A stretch of DNA of 64,000 nucleotides from Salinimicrobium xinjiangense DSM 19287 (GCF_000423585.1 NZ_KE384055.1:115795-179794), one strand, 5' to 3'; positions 1 through 8,850 are shown, counted from the first letter of the stretch. Notes: generated from the letters alone by a model not told the origin. Program-made: numbers and translations.

Positions 1-407
1 AATGGTTAATTGGGGAATGGTTAATTGGGGAACGGTTAATTGGGGAAAAAATCAATCCGTGAATCTGTGGCATTTTTTTCAAGCCCCAAATTCCAGGCCC
101 CAAATTCAACCAAAGATGTCCCGAAGGGACAAAAGATTGGTAGAAAACAATAACCCCGCAATATAAAGTCCCGTAGGGACGACAGATCGGGCTCCCTGGA
201 ACCTTCTGAAAGTGCTGTGAAGATCATATTAGAGTTCCGTCATACCATATTATTTAGAATGGAAAGCTAAATTTTCGGTATCACTGCCAACTAATTACTG
301 CAAACTGCATACTGAAATTAAACCTTCTCCTGCTCATTCAGTCCAACTAAAGTACCTCTGGAACAATCTTTGCTTGGATTGTTTGCCTTCGGGTCCTATT
401 TTAATTC
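1..407. repeat. Intergenic repeat region at left edge
   Basis: No gene is supported here. Positions 4-48 are three exact-register 15-bp units of the form ggttaattggggaaN. Positions 76-110 carry two copies of a 'ccaaattcca/ccccaaattc' phrase. Positions 117-195 carry two hairpin-forming pieces, gtcccgaagggac and gtcccgtagggac, of a kind often scattered through Bacteroidota genomes. Short open frames on either strand are low-complexity translations of these repeats. The stretch 230-407 looks unique, has no long open frame, and precedes the DUF6702 gene, so it may hold that gene's promoter. Confidence 0.7.
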
Positions 408-911
408 ATGAAAAAAATATTTTTAATTTTATTATCCCTGCTGCCATTGCTTTCTTTTTCTGTAGCTCACAAGTTTTATGTGAGTGCTACAGACATTAAG
501 TACAACGAGGAACAGCGATCTCTTCAGATAATTTCCCATGTATTTACAGATGATCTGGAAAACCTTTTAAAGACCCGGTATAATAAAGAATTATACCTGG
601 TTGAGGAAGAAGAACATCCGGCGGCCGATAAATTTGTAGAAAGATATTTTCAGGATAAGCTTAACATCAGCGTAAACGGTAAGAAAAGAACTCTCAATTA
701 TCTCGGAAAAGAATACAATAAGGATCAGCTTCTTATCTATATTGAAGTTGAAGATGTGGAACCCATTAGAAACATAAGTGTCGAAAATGCAATTTTGACC
801 GATCTTTTTCCGGAGCAGAAAAATGTAGTGAAGGTCAGCTATAACGGCAAGATCAAGAGCTTATTGCTTATGCGGGATGCCGTGCAGGGAACATTAAAAT
901 TCAGCAATTAA
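408..911 (+). CDS. DUF6702 family exported protein
   Basis: This 167-residue protein has a clear signal peptide (residues 1-20, hydrophobic core ending SVA, mature start HKFYVS). The rest reads as a small beta-rich domain, with HKFYVSATDI near the mature N-terminus and an LFPEQKN segment near the end. It matches my memory of DUF6702, a flavobacterial family of unknown function often encoded just before an M1 metallopeptidase. That is the arrangement here, with 56 bases to the next gene in the same direction. An envelope location and co-expression with the peptidase are inferred. No catalytic motif is visible. Confidence 0.75.
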   Translation: MKKIFLILLSLLPLLSFSVAHKFYVSATDIKYNEEQRSLQIISHVFTDDLENLLKTRYNKELYLVEEEEHPAADKFVERYFQDKLNISVNGKKRTLNYLGKEYNKDQLLIYIEVEDVEPIRNISVENAILTDLFPEQKNVVKVSYNGKIKSLLLMRDAVQGTLKFSN

Positions 912-967
912 AATTGTAAAACTTCAGAATTAAATTATTTTTAGCAACCTAAACTTAAACATTACAT

Positions 968-3277
968 ATGAATTCAATCAAAACTGCCCTCGCGGCTTTT
1001 TTCATTTTATTTTCTACCGGCTTATTTGCCCAGGAGACAGAATCAAAGAGCGAGCAAAGGGAAGGTGGGCACATCAATGAAAACAAATTCAGGCAGCTTT
1101 ATCAGGAGTTTTCTACTCCAAATCAATACCGGACCGGTAGTGGTGCGCCGGGGCCTGCCTATTATCAAAATCAGGCAGACTACAAGATGGACATCGAACT
1201 TGACGACCGCAACCAGCGGTTAACAGGGCGTGAGACCATTACCTATCATAATAACTCACCGGATGTTCTTGAATATCTATGGGTTCAGCTTGATCAGAAT
1301 ATTCGAACAAAAGAATCTGTTGCTAAATTAAAGGATGGCAATGGTATTCCGCCGGTTGCACAACCAGGGAATTTTGTTTCAGAATATATGCAGGATTCCT
1401 TTGATGGCGGATTTAATATCACTGAAGTCAGTGCTAATGGGAAGCCGTTAAAAACTGTCATCAATTTTACTATGATGAGGGTGGACCTTCCGAAGCCATT
1501 AAAAGCAGGCGAAAGTTTCACTTTTGACATTGCATGGTGGTACAACATAAATAATCACATTACAGATCGTGCCCGTTCAGGTTATGAGCATTTTCCGGAA
1601 GATGGGAATAACGCATACGTGATCGCTCAGTTCTTCCCCAGAATGGCAGTTTACAATGATGTGGAAGGCTGGCAGAACATGCAGTTTTGGGGGAATGGAG
1701 AATTCGCTCTTCCTTTCGGGGATTATGAGGTGAATATAACTGTGCCTGCAGATCATATTCTTGATGGAACAGGAGAGCTTGTGAACCGGAAAGAGGTCTT
1801 TACCAAAGAAATGATGCGCCGTTATGAACAGGCAAAGAAATCTTATGATAAGCCGGTATTGATCGTAACTCAGGAAGAAGCAGAGGCGGCCGAAAAAGGT
1901 TTTTCTGACAAAAAGAAGACCTGGAAACTTAAGGCAAATATGGTTCGTGACTTTGCTTTCGCTACTTCCCGAAAGTTCATTTGGGATATGATGGCTGTAA
2001 AGCTTGACACCAAAGACGTAATGGCTGTTTCCCTGTATCCGAAAGAGGGAAATCCGTTATGGGAAGATTTTTCTACCAAAGTAGTAGGGCACACTCTTCA
2101 ATCTTACTCTGATCATACTTTTGAGTATCCATATCACAAATCTATTTCTGTTCACGCGAAGAACCAGGGGATGGAATATCCCATGATCTCCTGGAACTAC
2201 GGAAGACCGAATGAAGACGGGACCTATAGCGACCGGGTAAAATATGGAATGATGAGTGTAATCATTCACGAAGTAGGACATAACTTCTTCCCGATGATCG
2301 TGAATTCAGATGAGCGTCAATGGGGCTGGATGGACGAAGGACTTGACACCTTTATGCAGTATGTAGCTGAGCAGGAATATGGGGAAAGATATCCTGAAGA
2401 TATTGCTCCGCATACCGAATATCCGTCGCGTAGAGGGGAGCCTGCAAGAATTGTAGATTACATGAAAGGGGATCAAAAGTATATTGCACCTATTATGTCC
2501 AATCCCGAGAATGTTTATCAGCTGGGGAATAATGCCTACGGAAAACCTGCAACTGCACTCAATATTCTTAGAGAAACAGTAATGGGCAGGGAGTTATTCG
2601 ACCATGCATTTAAAACCTACGCTCAAAGATGGATGTTCAAGCACCCAACACCCGAAGATTTCTTCAGAACAATGGAAGATGCCTCGGCAGTGGATCTTGA
2701 CTGGTTCTGGAGAGGTTGGTTCTATACTACAGATTATGTGGACATAGGCGTGGAAGACGTTAAAAAGTACTATGTGACAGATACACCTACTAAAGAAGGA
2801 ACAGCATTGCTACAGCGTTACGGGGTTGAAGATCCTTCATCTCTTGATGTTCTGTATGTTGTTGAGGAAGGAAGTGAAGAGTTTGATCCTAATATGAAAG
2901 GGAAGACTCCTGCTGAAAATGCCACTACTTTAAATGAATATTTAATGGACAACTTCACTCCGCAGCAAAGAGCAGAGATGAAGATGCCAAAATATTTTTA
3001 CCAGGTGACCTTCAACAAACCCGGCGGACTGGTAATGCCTATCATTGTGGAATATACTTATGCTGATGGTACTTCAGAAAAAGTAACTTATCCGGTACAG
3101 ATCTGGAGAAAGAACGATCAGCAGGTAAGCAGAGCATTGGCTACAGACAAAGAGATCGTAAAGATCGTAGTAGATCCCGATCTTGAAACAGCCGACGTTG
3201 ACACCAGCAACAACTCCTGGCCACAAGAGGCTGAGGTGGATAAGTTCCAGCAGTTTAAGGAAAAAACTCAGGGTTAA
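968..3277 (+). CDS. M1 family zinc metallopeptidase, exported
   Basis: This 769-residue protein has a signal peptide (residues 1-21). The zinc-binding signature is complete: HEVGH at 434-438, followed after exactly 18 residues by E457 in WMDEGLDTF, giving HEXXH-X18-E. A GMEYP sequence at 401-405 occupies the place of the GxMEN aminopeptidase motif, a variant that is common in Bacteroidota M1 enzymes. The N-terminal part is the usual beta-sandwich domain. The protein probably trims peptides in the periplasm or at the cell surface. It lies 56 bases after the DUF6702 gene and is followed by a hairpin terminator, so the two genes form a likely transcription unit. Confidence 0.92.
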   Translation: MNSIKTALAAFFILFSTGLFAQETESKSEQREGGHINENKFRQLYQEFSTPNQYRTGSGAPGPAYYQNQADYKMDIELDDRNQRLTGRETITYHNNSPDVLEYLWVQLDQNIRTKESVAKLKDGNGIPPVAQPGNFVSEYMQDSFDGGFNITEVSANGKPLKTVINFTMMRVDLPKPLKAGESFTFDIAWWYNINNHITDRARSGYEHFPEDGNNAYVIAQFFPRMAVYNDVEGWQNMQFWGNGEFALPFGDYEVNITVPADHILDGTGELVNRKEVFTKEMMRRYEQAKKSYDKPVLIVTQEEAEAAEKGFSDKKKTWKLKANMVRDFAFATSRKFIWDMMAVKLDTKDVMAVSLYPKEGNPLWEDFSTKVVGHTLQSYSDHTFEYPYHKSISVHAKNQGMEYPMISWNYGRPNEDGTYSDRVKYGMMSVIIHEVGHNFFPMIVNSDERQWGWMDEGLDTFMQYVAEQEYGERYPEDIAPHTEYPSRRGEPARIVDYMKGDQKYIAPIMSNPENVYQLGNNAYGKPATALNILRETVMGRELFDHAFKTYAQRWMFKHPTPEDFFRTMEDASAVDLDWFWRGWFYTTDYVDIGVEDVKKYYVTDTPTKEGTALLQRYGVEDPSSLDVLYVVEEGSEEFDPNMKGKTPAENATTLNEYLMDNFTPQQRAEMKMPKYFYQVTFNKPGGLVMPIIVEYTYADGTSEKVTYPVQIWRKNDQQVSRALATDKEIVKIVVDPDLETADVDTSNNSWPQEAEVDKFQQFKEKTQG

Positions 3278-3374
3278 GCCTCCCCCCGCCCCTCCGAAGG
3301 AGGGGAGCTATATGAGGTTCAAAACACCTGAAGGTTTTTTCTCCTTTGGAGATTTCTATTTCAACTAATAAAAG

Positions 3375-3405
3375 AAAGCCTTTCGTTAAATCGGGAGGCT
3401 TTTTT
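3375..3405 (+). terminator. Rho-independent terminator after the M1 peptidase
   Basis: The arms aaagcct (3375-3381) and aggcttt (3396-3402) form a stem followed by a T run on the plus strand. It lies about 100 bases after the peptidase stop codon and before the tandem repeat block. Confidence 0.75.
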
Positions 3406-3429
3406 GCATTTAGGGAATTTAGCAGTACA

Positions 3430-4370
3430 CCTGCCGATCAGGCAGAGGATGCCGCAGGCATCCAAGGTGTTCCCCTCCTAAATTAGGAGGGGTGGCCGCC
3501 TTGGCGGACGGGGTGGTACATCCCCACTTCCTCCGCAGGAGGAGCGACAGCTGTCGGGAACAAGTCTTGGCTCTTGGTTCTAGCAGCGCAGCCGTCTTGT
3601 TTCTTTAATTCCCCTCATCCTCCCCCGGCCCCTCCGAAGGAGGGGAGTTAACTGGGTTAAATCTGAAGCTATTAGGCTGCCGAAGGCAGGGGGTGCCGCA
3701 GGCATCCAAGGTATTCCCCTCCTAATTTAGGAGGGGTGGCCGCCTTTGGCGGACGGGGTGGTTACATCCCCACTTCCTCCGCAGGAGGAGCGACAGCTGT
3801 CGGGAACAAGTCTTGGCTCTTGGTTCTAGCAGCGCAGCGGTCTCGTTTCTTTAATTCCCCTCATCCTCCCCCGGCCCCTCCGAAGGAGGGGAGTTAACTG
3901 GTTATATCTGAAGCTATTAGGCTGCCGAAGGCAGGAGATGCCGCAGGCATCCAAGGTATTCCCCTCCTAATTTAGGAGGGGTGGCCGCCTTGGCGGACGG
4001 GGTGGTTACATCCCCACTTCCTCCGCAGGAGGAGCGCAGCTGTCGTGAACAAGTCTTGGTTCTTGATTCTAGCAGCGCAGCGGTCTTGACTCTTTTTCAT
4101 TCTCATCCTCCCCCCCAATCCATTTGGAGGAGGGGAATTAAAAAGTAAATTCGGAGTTAGGTTAGTGTTCTTTTCAAGCAATAAACCTGCCGAAGGCAGG
4201 GGATGCCGCAGGCAACCTGTGAGTACCCCTCCTTTGCTAAGGAGGGGTGCCCGCCGTAGGCGGGTGGGGTGGTAGGACCTCGCCCCCTCCGCAGGAGGAG
4301 CGCAGCTGTCGTGAACAAGTCTTGGTTCTTGATTCTAGCAGCGCAGCGGTCTTGACTCTCCCTAAAAACC
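3430..4370. repeat. Four ~245-bp imperfect tandem repeats
   Basis: A composite unit occurs four times, with comparable anchor points (ctgccg) at 3431, 3677, 3922 and 4187, giving spacings of 246, 245 and 265 bases. Each unit contains a 'ccgcaggca' segment, an inverted pair of the form cccctcc..ggaggggt followed by gccgcc..ggcgga, a 'cctccgcaggaggagcg' hairpin, and a 'caagtcttgg' phrase leading to 'agcagcgcagcggtct'. The first three units are closest, and the fourth has diverged in its central palindrome (gcccgcc..ggcggg). Open reading frames across this block are frames of the repeat and are not called as genes. Confidence 0.85.
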
Positions 4371-4442
4371 TTCCTGAAAAGAAGTGGGCGCAGCCAATAC
4401 AGAATTAACAAGCCCCCTTTTTCTATTGACTGAAAATCTGAG

Positions 4443-4450
4443 TATATTTG
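4443..4450 (+). promoter_or_regulatory. TAnnTTTG promoter element for tatA
   Basis: TATATTTG matches the Bacteroidota -7 consensus TAnnTTTG exactly and lies 7 bases before the tatA ATG, so the transcript would be almost leaderless. A TTG lies 14 bases further upstream, closer than the usual -33 spacing. The -7 box is therefore the stronger evidence. Confidence 0.6.
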
Positions 4451-4457
4451 CAGTCTT

Positions 4458-4739
4458 ATGCAAACACTTCCTTTATTTATCAGTGGTGCCGAAATTGCCT
4501 TCATCATGTTCATCCTGGTGATGGTCTTTGGTGCAGATAAAATTCCCGAGATCGCCCGCGGACTCGGAAAAGGAATGCGCAGCATCAAAAACGCCACCAA
4601 CGATATCAAATCGGAAGTAATGCGCAGCGCCGAAAAGAACGGCATGGATACTTCCGTTGGTGATGATCTGAAAAAGGAAGTCGACAAGGTCAAAGAGGAG
4701 ATCGAGGAGATCACGGGGAGTGTGAAACGGAGATTTTAG
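4458..4739 (+). CDS. tatA: Twin-arginine translocase subunit TatA/TatE
   Basis: This 93-residue protein has one N-terminal transmembrane helix (about residues 9-24), a short hinge with FGADKIPEIARGLG, an amphipathic helix, and a charged coiled tail rich in E and K. That is the standard TatA layout. It forms the protein-conducting part of the Tat pathway, which exports folded proteins. The FG pair after the membrane helix and the following charged KIPE are typical. The gene stands alone between repeat blocks, with no tatC beside it. The frame on the opposite strand covering the same bases is a shadow. Confidence 0.93.
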   Translation: MQTLPLFISGAEIAFIMFILVMVFGADKIPEIARGLGKGMRSIKNATNDIKSEVMRSAEKNGMDTSVGDDLKKEVDKVKEEIEEITGSVKRRF

Positions 4740-5072
4740 CCTCACCCCCGCCTCTCCAAAGGAGAGGAGCTATATTCCTTCAACACATTAGTTTAGCTAA
4801 ATGTATACGTCTTTGCGAAGGAGCCGATAGGCGACTGAAGCAAGCACCAAAAATTCAAGCACCAAATTCCAACAGGTTATTGGTTAATAGTTAATCGGTT
4901 AATATGGGGATTGGTTAATTAGAAAATTCCATTACTCTGAGTTACGTTTTTAGTTTACGAAATCTCAGCTTACAGATATTTATTCGATCGATTTAGTAGA
5001 AAAAGTCTTGGTTCTAGTCTCTAGGCTCTAGGTTCTCAAAATTTGTATTTTTACCACCTCAATACTAAAAAC
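4740..5072. repeat. Intergenic phrase repeats between tatA and the methyltransferase
   Basis: The stretch begins with a palindrome at 4748-4770 (cgcctctccaaaggagagg), related to the cctcc/ggagg units of the 3.4-4.4 kb block. It continues with a 'gcaccaaaaattcaagcacc' phrase (4855-4875), a degenerate array of 'ggttaat' units (4880-4920), and 'ggttctagtctctaggctctaggttct' pieces (5010-5040). The same phrases recur elsewhere in the window. No gene is visible. A possible -7 box precedes the methyltransferase near 5050. Confidence 0.65.
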
Positions 5073-5714
5073 ATGCATTTCCTTCCCCAGAACATAGACG
5101 ATTACGTAGTTGCACACTCCGCTAAAGAACCGGAGCTATTGCAGCAACTCAACCGGGAAACAAATCAGAAAGTTTTGGCCCCCAGGATGCTTAGCGGACA
5201 TTACCAGGGTCGGATTCTCAGCATGCTCTCAAAGTTGATCAATCCGCAGAATATCCTGGAGATAGGTACTTACACGGGATATTCCGCTTTGTGCCTGGCA
5301 GAAGGAATGAAATCGGACGGAGTTTTGCACACCATTGATATCAACGAGGAATTGATGGACCTTCAAAAAAGGTATTTTGAAGCCTCTCCCTGGAATGAGC
5401 AGATCGTTCAGCACCTCGGAGACGCTACAGAGATCATCCCGACGCTGAAAGAGAATTTCGACCTAGTATTTATTGATGCCGATAAACGTAATTACCCCAC
5501 ATATTTTCAGCAGATCATGGAAAAGCTGCGTCCGGGTGGCGTGATCTTATCAGACAATGTCTTGTGGAGCGGCAAAGTCGTGGAGCCTGTGCAGGAAGAT
5601 GATGACTCTACGAAAGCTCTTTTGGAGTATAATCATTTGCTAGCTGAAGATGAGAGGTTAGAGACGGTGATGTTGCCGGTGAGGGATGGATTGACGATTT
5701 CGAGGAGGAAATAG
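5073..5714 (+). CDS. Class I SAM-dependent O-methyltransferase
   Basis: The protein has 213 residues from the ATG at 5073. An in-frame TTG ten codons upstream is less likely as a start, because the family begins with a sequence like MHFLPQNIDDY. Motif I, EIGTYTGYS, is at 63-71 and binds SAM. FIDADKRNY (133-141) and SDNVLWSGKV (160-169) are typical of the catechol/caffeoyl-CoA O-methyltransferase family, with Asp and Asn ligands for a divalent metal. The natural substrate is unknown. It lies upstream of kynureninase in the same direction but is separated by a ~380-bp repeat element, so a shared operon is doubtful. Confidence 0.88.
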   Translation: MHFLPQNIDDYVVAHSAKEPELLQQLNRETNQKVLAPRMLSGHYQGRILSMLSKLINPQNILEIGTYTGYSALCLAEGMKSDGVLHTIDINEELMDLQKRYFEASPWNEQIVQHLGDATEIIPTLKENFDLVFIDADKRNYPTYFQQIMEKLRPGGVILSDNVLWSGKVVEPVQEDDDSTKALLEYNHLLAEDERLETVMLPVRDGLTISRRK

Positions 5715-5780
5715 TTAATCTATCCCTTACAAATTCCAAGCACCAAATTCCACTGTTTTAATGGAGCTTTGGGAATGGTG

Positions 5781-6014
5781 TGTCACCCCGAGCGGAGTCG
5801 AGGGGTCTTTTTCCGTTTTGCCCCTGCCCTCAAGGGAGCCGGAAAAAGGTTCAGAGATTGATCTTCTTTAAAAGAAGTTTTAAAACTTTCTGCATAGCTT
5901 GTCTCACCTGCTGATTTGTGAAGCGGATTACATTTAATTCTTGAATAAAAATTGGCTCTGTACAAAAAAGAACATTTTCCAATTTTGAGGTCTCGACTCC
6001 GCTCGACCTGACAT
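5781..6014. repeat. MITE-like element with inverted ends
   Basis: The core cgagcggagtcgag at 5789-5802 is repeated in inverse orientation at 5992-6005 (ctcgactccgctcg). Both ends are preceded by a tgtcac/tgtcag-like outer sequence, so an element of about 235 bp is bounded by imperfect terminal inverted repeats. The interior has no open frame with protein character. A short array of 'actcaatactcaa' follows at 6063-6090, just before kynureninase. This looks like a small non-autonomous or palindromic repeat. No target-site duplication could be identified by eye. Confidence 0.5.
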
Positions 6015-6095
6015 GAGAGTTTATTTCTTCTCAAAAAGTGTATTTTTACTTCGGTTTTTCTCACTACTCAATACTCAATTCTCAATACTTGAAGA

Positions 6096-7373
6096 ATGAA
6101 CTTCGAAAATACACAGCAATACGCCCAACAACTCGACCAACAGGATCCCCTTAGAAGCTACAGAGACAAATTCCATTTCCCAAAAGTTAACGGTAAAGAA
6201 GTTATCTACTTCACCGGGAATTCTCTTGGGTTACAGCCGAAGAATGCGAAGAAATATGTGGATGAGATCATGACCGACTGGGCGGAGCTGGCGGTGGAAG
6301 GCCACTTTCAGGCAGAGAAACCCTGGTGGGATTATCATGAGAGATTTGCTGAAAAATTAGCGCCTATAGTTGGAGCCAAACCTTCTGAGGTCACTGTGAT
6401 GAATACATTAACTGTAAACCTCCATCTGTTGATGGTTTCTTTTTACCGGCCTACGAGTAAGCGGTATAAGATCATCATGGAAGAAAAGGCTTTTCCCAGT
6501 GATCAATACATGGTTGCGAGTCAGGTGAGATTCCACGGATTTGATCCGGAGGAGGCTATTATAACAGTGAAGAAAAGAGAAGGGGAGCATTATTTCAGGA
6601 CTGAGGATGTTCTACAGGTCATTGAAGAAACAGGAGAAGAATGCGCACTGGTGCTGATGGGCGGAGTGAACTATTACAACGGTCAGGTGTTGGATATGGA
6701 AACAATTACTAAAGCCGGAAAAGGCATTGGAGCTTTTGTAGGCTGGGATCTCGCTCATGCCGCGGGGAATGTGGAGCTGAAGCTGCATGAGTGGGACGTG
6801 GATTTCGCTGCCTGGTGCAGTTACAAATATATGAATTCAGGTCCTGGAAACGCGTCAGGATGTTTTGTGCATGAACAATATCACGGGCAGAAGGATATTC
6901 CGCGGTTCGAAGGCTGGTGGGGACATTCTAAAGAAAGACGCTTTTTAATGGAACCAGAATTCCAACCTGAACCCGATGCCAATGCCTGGCAGGTGAGTAA
7001 TGCTCCCGTTTTAGCATTGGCCCCGTATTTAGCCTCATTGGAGTTATTTGAGGAAGTTGGAATGCCGGCGCTGAACGAAAAGCGGAACAAGATCGTGGCT
7101 TACCTGGAATTCATTCTTCAGGAAGTGGCAGAGGAAGTCGGGGGGCATTTTGAGATCATCACGCCAAAGGAGCGGGGTACCCAGTTGTCCGTTTTCCTGC
7201 ACGGGCAGGGGAAGGAGCTTTTCCATTATCTAATGAAAAATGGCGTAGTAACGGATTGGCGGGAACCGAATGTTATCCGGCTGGCACCGGCAGCTTTTTA
7301 TTGTTCTTTTACTGATATGTATGAGTTTGGAAGAATTTTGAGGGGATATTTTTCTTCAGAGACTAGAACCTAG
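6096..7373 (+). CDS. kynU: Kynureninase
   Basis: This 425-residue enzyme is a fold type I PLP protein of normal length for kynureninase. It cleaves kynurenine or 3-hydroxykynurenine to anthranilate or 3-hydroxyanthranilate plus alanine, on the tryptophan-to-NAD or degradation route. Visible signatures are YFTGNSLGLQP (38-48), the cofactor-contacting GWDLAHAAGN (216-225) with D218 and H221, and WCSYKYMNSGPG (240-251), where K244 should be the Schiff-base lysine. The usual partner, kynurenine 3-monooxygenase, lies about 34 kb downstream, so the pathway genes are split. The start at MNFENTQQY fits the family. Confidence 0.96.
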   Translation: MNFENTQQYAQQLDQQDPLRSYRDKFHFPKVNGKEVIYFTGNSLGLQPKNAKKYVDEIMTDWAELAVEGHFQAEKPWWDYHERFAEKLAPIVGAKPSEVTVMNTLTVNLHLLMVSFYRPTSKRYKIIMEEKAFPSDQYMVASQVRFHGFDPEEAIITVKKREGEHYFRTEDVLQVIEETGEECALVLMGGVNYYNGQVLDMETITKAGKGIGAFVGWDLAHAAGNVELKLHEWDVDFAAWCSYKYMNSGPGNASGCFVHEQYHGQKDIPRFEGWWGHSKERRFLMEPEFQPEPDANAWQVSNAPVLALAPYLASLELFEEVGMPALNEKRNKIVAYLEFILQEVAEEVGGHFEIITPKERGTQLSVFLHGQGKELFHYLMKNGVVTDWREPNVIRLAPAAFYCSFTDMYEFGRILRGYFSSETRT

Positions 7374-7635
7374 AGTCTAGAGACTAGACGTCTTGATTTG
7401 AAAATTTGAGGATTCTGGGAATTTGAAGATGAAGGCGTCATTGTCATCCCGACAGAGCTGCGCGGAACGGGAGTGGAGCGCAGTGACGAGGGATCTCATC
7501 TTGTAACGATCTGGTTCCGTGATGAAGTGAAGTAGTGGGTCAAGTTAAAAATCATGACAATTCTTCTCCATCACCAAAATGTCACACCAAATTCACAAAG
7601 AAAAATTTTAAGCTCCGGGAGAATACTGAATTTTA

Positions 7636-7926
7636 TTAGAAGTTTTTCTTTTCGGGATTCTGTCTCACATCAAAGAAGGAAAGGATTATTATTCTGTCTT
7701 CTTTTACTGTATAAAATACCCTAAGCTGTGTAGTTAATTGTAATCCTCTAATATTTTTAGCAGGAAATTCAATAGAACCCATTTCGGGAAAGATCTCCAG
7801 GAGATCAAAAAAATGCCGGGTTCTCTTATTTAAAGCTTCAACAACATTAGCTCCCCATTCTTTATGGAGGTAGTTTGTTATTGATTTATAGTTCTTTTCT
7901 GCACGTTTGGTAATAAAGATTTTCAT
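7636..7926 (-). CDS. RelE/ParE-family toxin
   Basis: This 96-residue basic protein begins MKIFITKRAEKNYKSI, the typical first strand and helix of ParE/RelE toxins. It has a central RGLQLTTQLRVFYTV segment and a C-terminal FFDVRQNPEK, matching the family's 'R.fy.v.....i..f...r..p' pattern. The start codon overlaps the stop of the upstream antitoxin gene (ATGA), so the pair is translationally coupled. ParE members inhibit gyrase and RelE members cut mRNA, and the sequence alone does not decide between them. Confidence 0.82.
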   Translation of the reverse strand: MKIFITKRAEKNYKSITNYLHKEWGANVVEALNKRTRHFFDLLEIFPEMGSIEFPAKNIRGLQLTTQLRVFYTVKEDRIIILSFFDVRQNPEKKNF

Positions 7927-8147
7927 TTAAAAAAATCTTCTCTGGCTATCAAATTATCTTCATTTCGACTTTCCTCATAAGCGGCAAAGACCTCTTCCTT
8001 CTGTTTTTGGGTAAGGCGGTCCCAGTGCTTTCCGACTTGTTGGTTTTCATTTTCCTTTAGAAAGTTAAGAAGACTTTGTAGCAGTTCCTCGTTCTCTATT
8101 CTATCTACGAGAGCATGAAGGTTTTTCTTAAGTTCTGCTGTTTTCAT
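7923..8147 (-). CDS. Antitoxin paired with the ParE-type toxin
   Basis: The 74-residue reading from the ATG at 8147 (MKTAELKKNLHALVD) is preferred. The longer frame from 8216 adds an unlikely hydrophobic leader. The protein is acidic and helical (LLQSLLNFLKENENQQ, then LTQKQKEEVFAAYEESRNE), resembling the small antitoxins that accompany ParE toxins in Bacteroidota. It lacks an obvious helix-turn-helix. Its stop overlaps the toxin start by four bases. The role is assigned mainly from this position. Confidence 0.72.
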   Translation of the reverse strand: MKTAELKKNLHALVDRIENEELLQSLLNFLKENENQQVGKHWDRLTQKQKEEVFAAYEESRNEDNLIAREDFFK

Positions 8148-8216
8148 TGTGCAACTTTTATTAAAGATAATAAAATAGAAAAATTTCCCCCTACCCATGA
8201 AGATAATTTTTCTCAC

Positions 8217-8518
8217 AAAGAGAATCTTTAATATTGATTTTTAAACCATTAAACTTTTCTCGCAAAGGACGCAGAGATAAGGCGCAAAGAGCGCAGAGTT
8301 CTTTCACAGTCTGATCGTTCAAAGCTAATAGCCAACAGCTAGCAGCTTTTTAACTTCTAATTTCGTCCCTCTAAAATCGTACTTCAGATTTCCCGATAAT
8401 TTCTCAGATTTTCGCTGATAAGCTAAAGGCCAACAGCTAACGACTAATAACTTTTAAATCTACTTTAAAACCTATGGTCTCAACAGCACCAAATCTTATA
8501 CATTCGCATATTTTTACT
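8217..8518. repeat. Phrase repeats between the two toxin-antitoxin modules
   Basis: This stretch holds 'ctcgcaaaggacgcagagataaggc' (8255-8282), two pieces of the 'gctaatagccaacagct' phrase (8325-8345 and 8420-8440), and a degenerate copy of the 'cgctgatttcgcagat' phrase (8395-8420). All recur in other gaps of the window. No coding frame is supported. Confidence 0.6.
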
Positions 8519-8539
8519 TATCTTTGACGTTAGTAACGT
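8519..8539 (+). promoter_or_regulatory. Promoter and palindromic operator of higBA
   Basis: TATCTTTG at 8519-8526 matches the -7 consensus TAnnTTTG. Directly after it, at 8527-8539, is the perfect palindrome ACGTTA-g-TAACGT, ending 15 bases before the toxin start. HigA antitoxins repress their own operons by binding short palindromes near the promoter, so this is a likely HigA operator covering the transcription start. Binding itself is inferred. Confidence 0.65.
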
Positions 8540-8554
8540 AATTCATTATTATTT

Positions 8555-8836
8555 TTGATAAGATCATTTACAGACAAAGAAGCGAACAAAATTTGGAATG
8601 GTATTCAATCAAGAAAACTTCCTGCTAATATTCAGAATGTAGCCAGAAGAAAATTAAGAATGATAAATAATGCGCAAAATATAAATGATCTAAGAATTCC
8701 TCCAGCTAATCATTTAGAAAAATTAAGTGGAAAGTTAGAAGGTTTTCATAGCATTAGAATCAATAAACAGTGGAGAATAATATTCAAATGGGAAAATGAT
8801 AATGCTTTTGACGTTAGAATTGTTGACTACCATTAA
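8555..8836 (+). CDS. higB: HigB-type toxin (RelE superfamily)
   Basis: This 93-residue protein starts at a TTG (MIRSFTDKEANKIWNG). No ATG fits, and HigB proteins characteristically begin MI.SF.dk..e.i. Later motifs are LPANIQNVARRKLRMI, RIPPANHLEKLSGKLEGFHSIRIN, and the C-terminal WRIIFKWEN...VRIVDYH, with the RIIF and final DYH expected of HigB mRNA interferases that act on the ribosome. The toxin gene precedes the antitoxin gene by 14 bases, which is the usual higBA order. The palindrome just upstream suggests autoregulation. Confidence 0.9.
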   Translation: MIRSFTDKEANKIWNGIQSRKLPANIQNVARRKLRMINNAQNINDLRIPPANHLEKLSGKLEGFHSIRINKQWRIIFKWENDNAFDVRIVDYH

Positions 8837-8850
8837 AACTAATTAGCAAA

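Noticed and set aside
1-48. Regular 15-bp repeats resembling a CRISPR array
   Set aside because: Units are directly adjacent with no spacers, and no cas gene is present. The same is true of the arrays at 37845-37979 and 40781-40876.
3972-4714. Two long minus-strand open frames in the tandem repeat block and over tatA
   Set aside because: They translate the repeat units, contain the same peptide twice (QDRCAARIKNQDLFTT), and one covers tatA on the other strand.
5783-6064. A 93-codon minus-strand frame inside the inverted-repeat element
   Set aside because: It spans the inverted ends and has no recognisable protein character.
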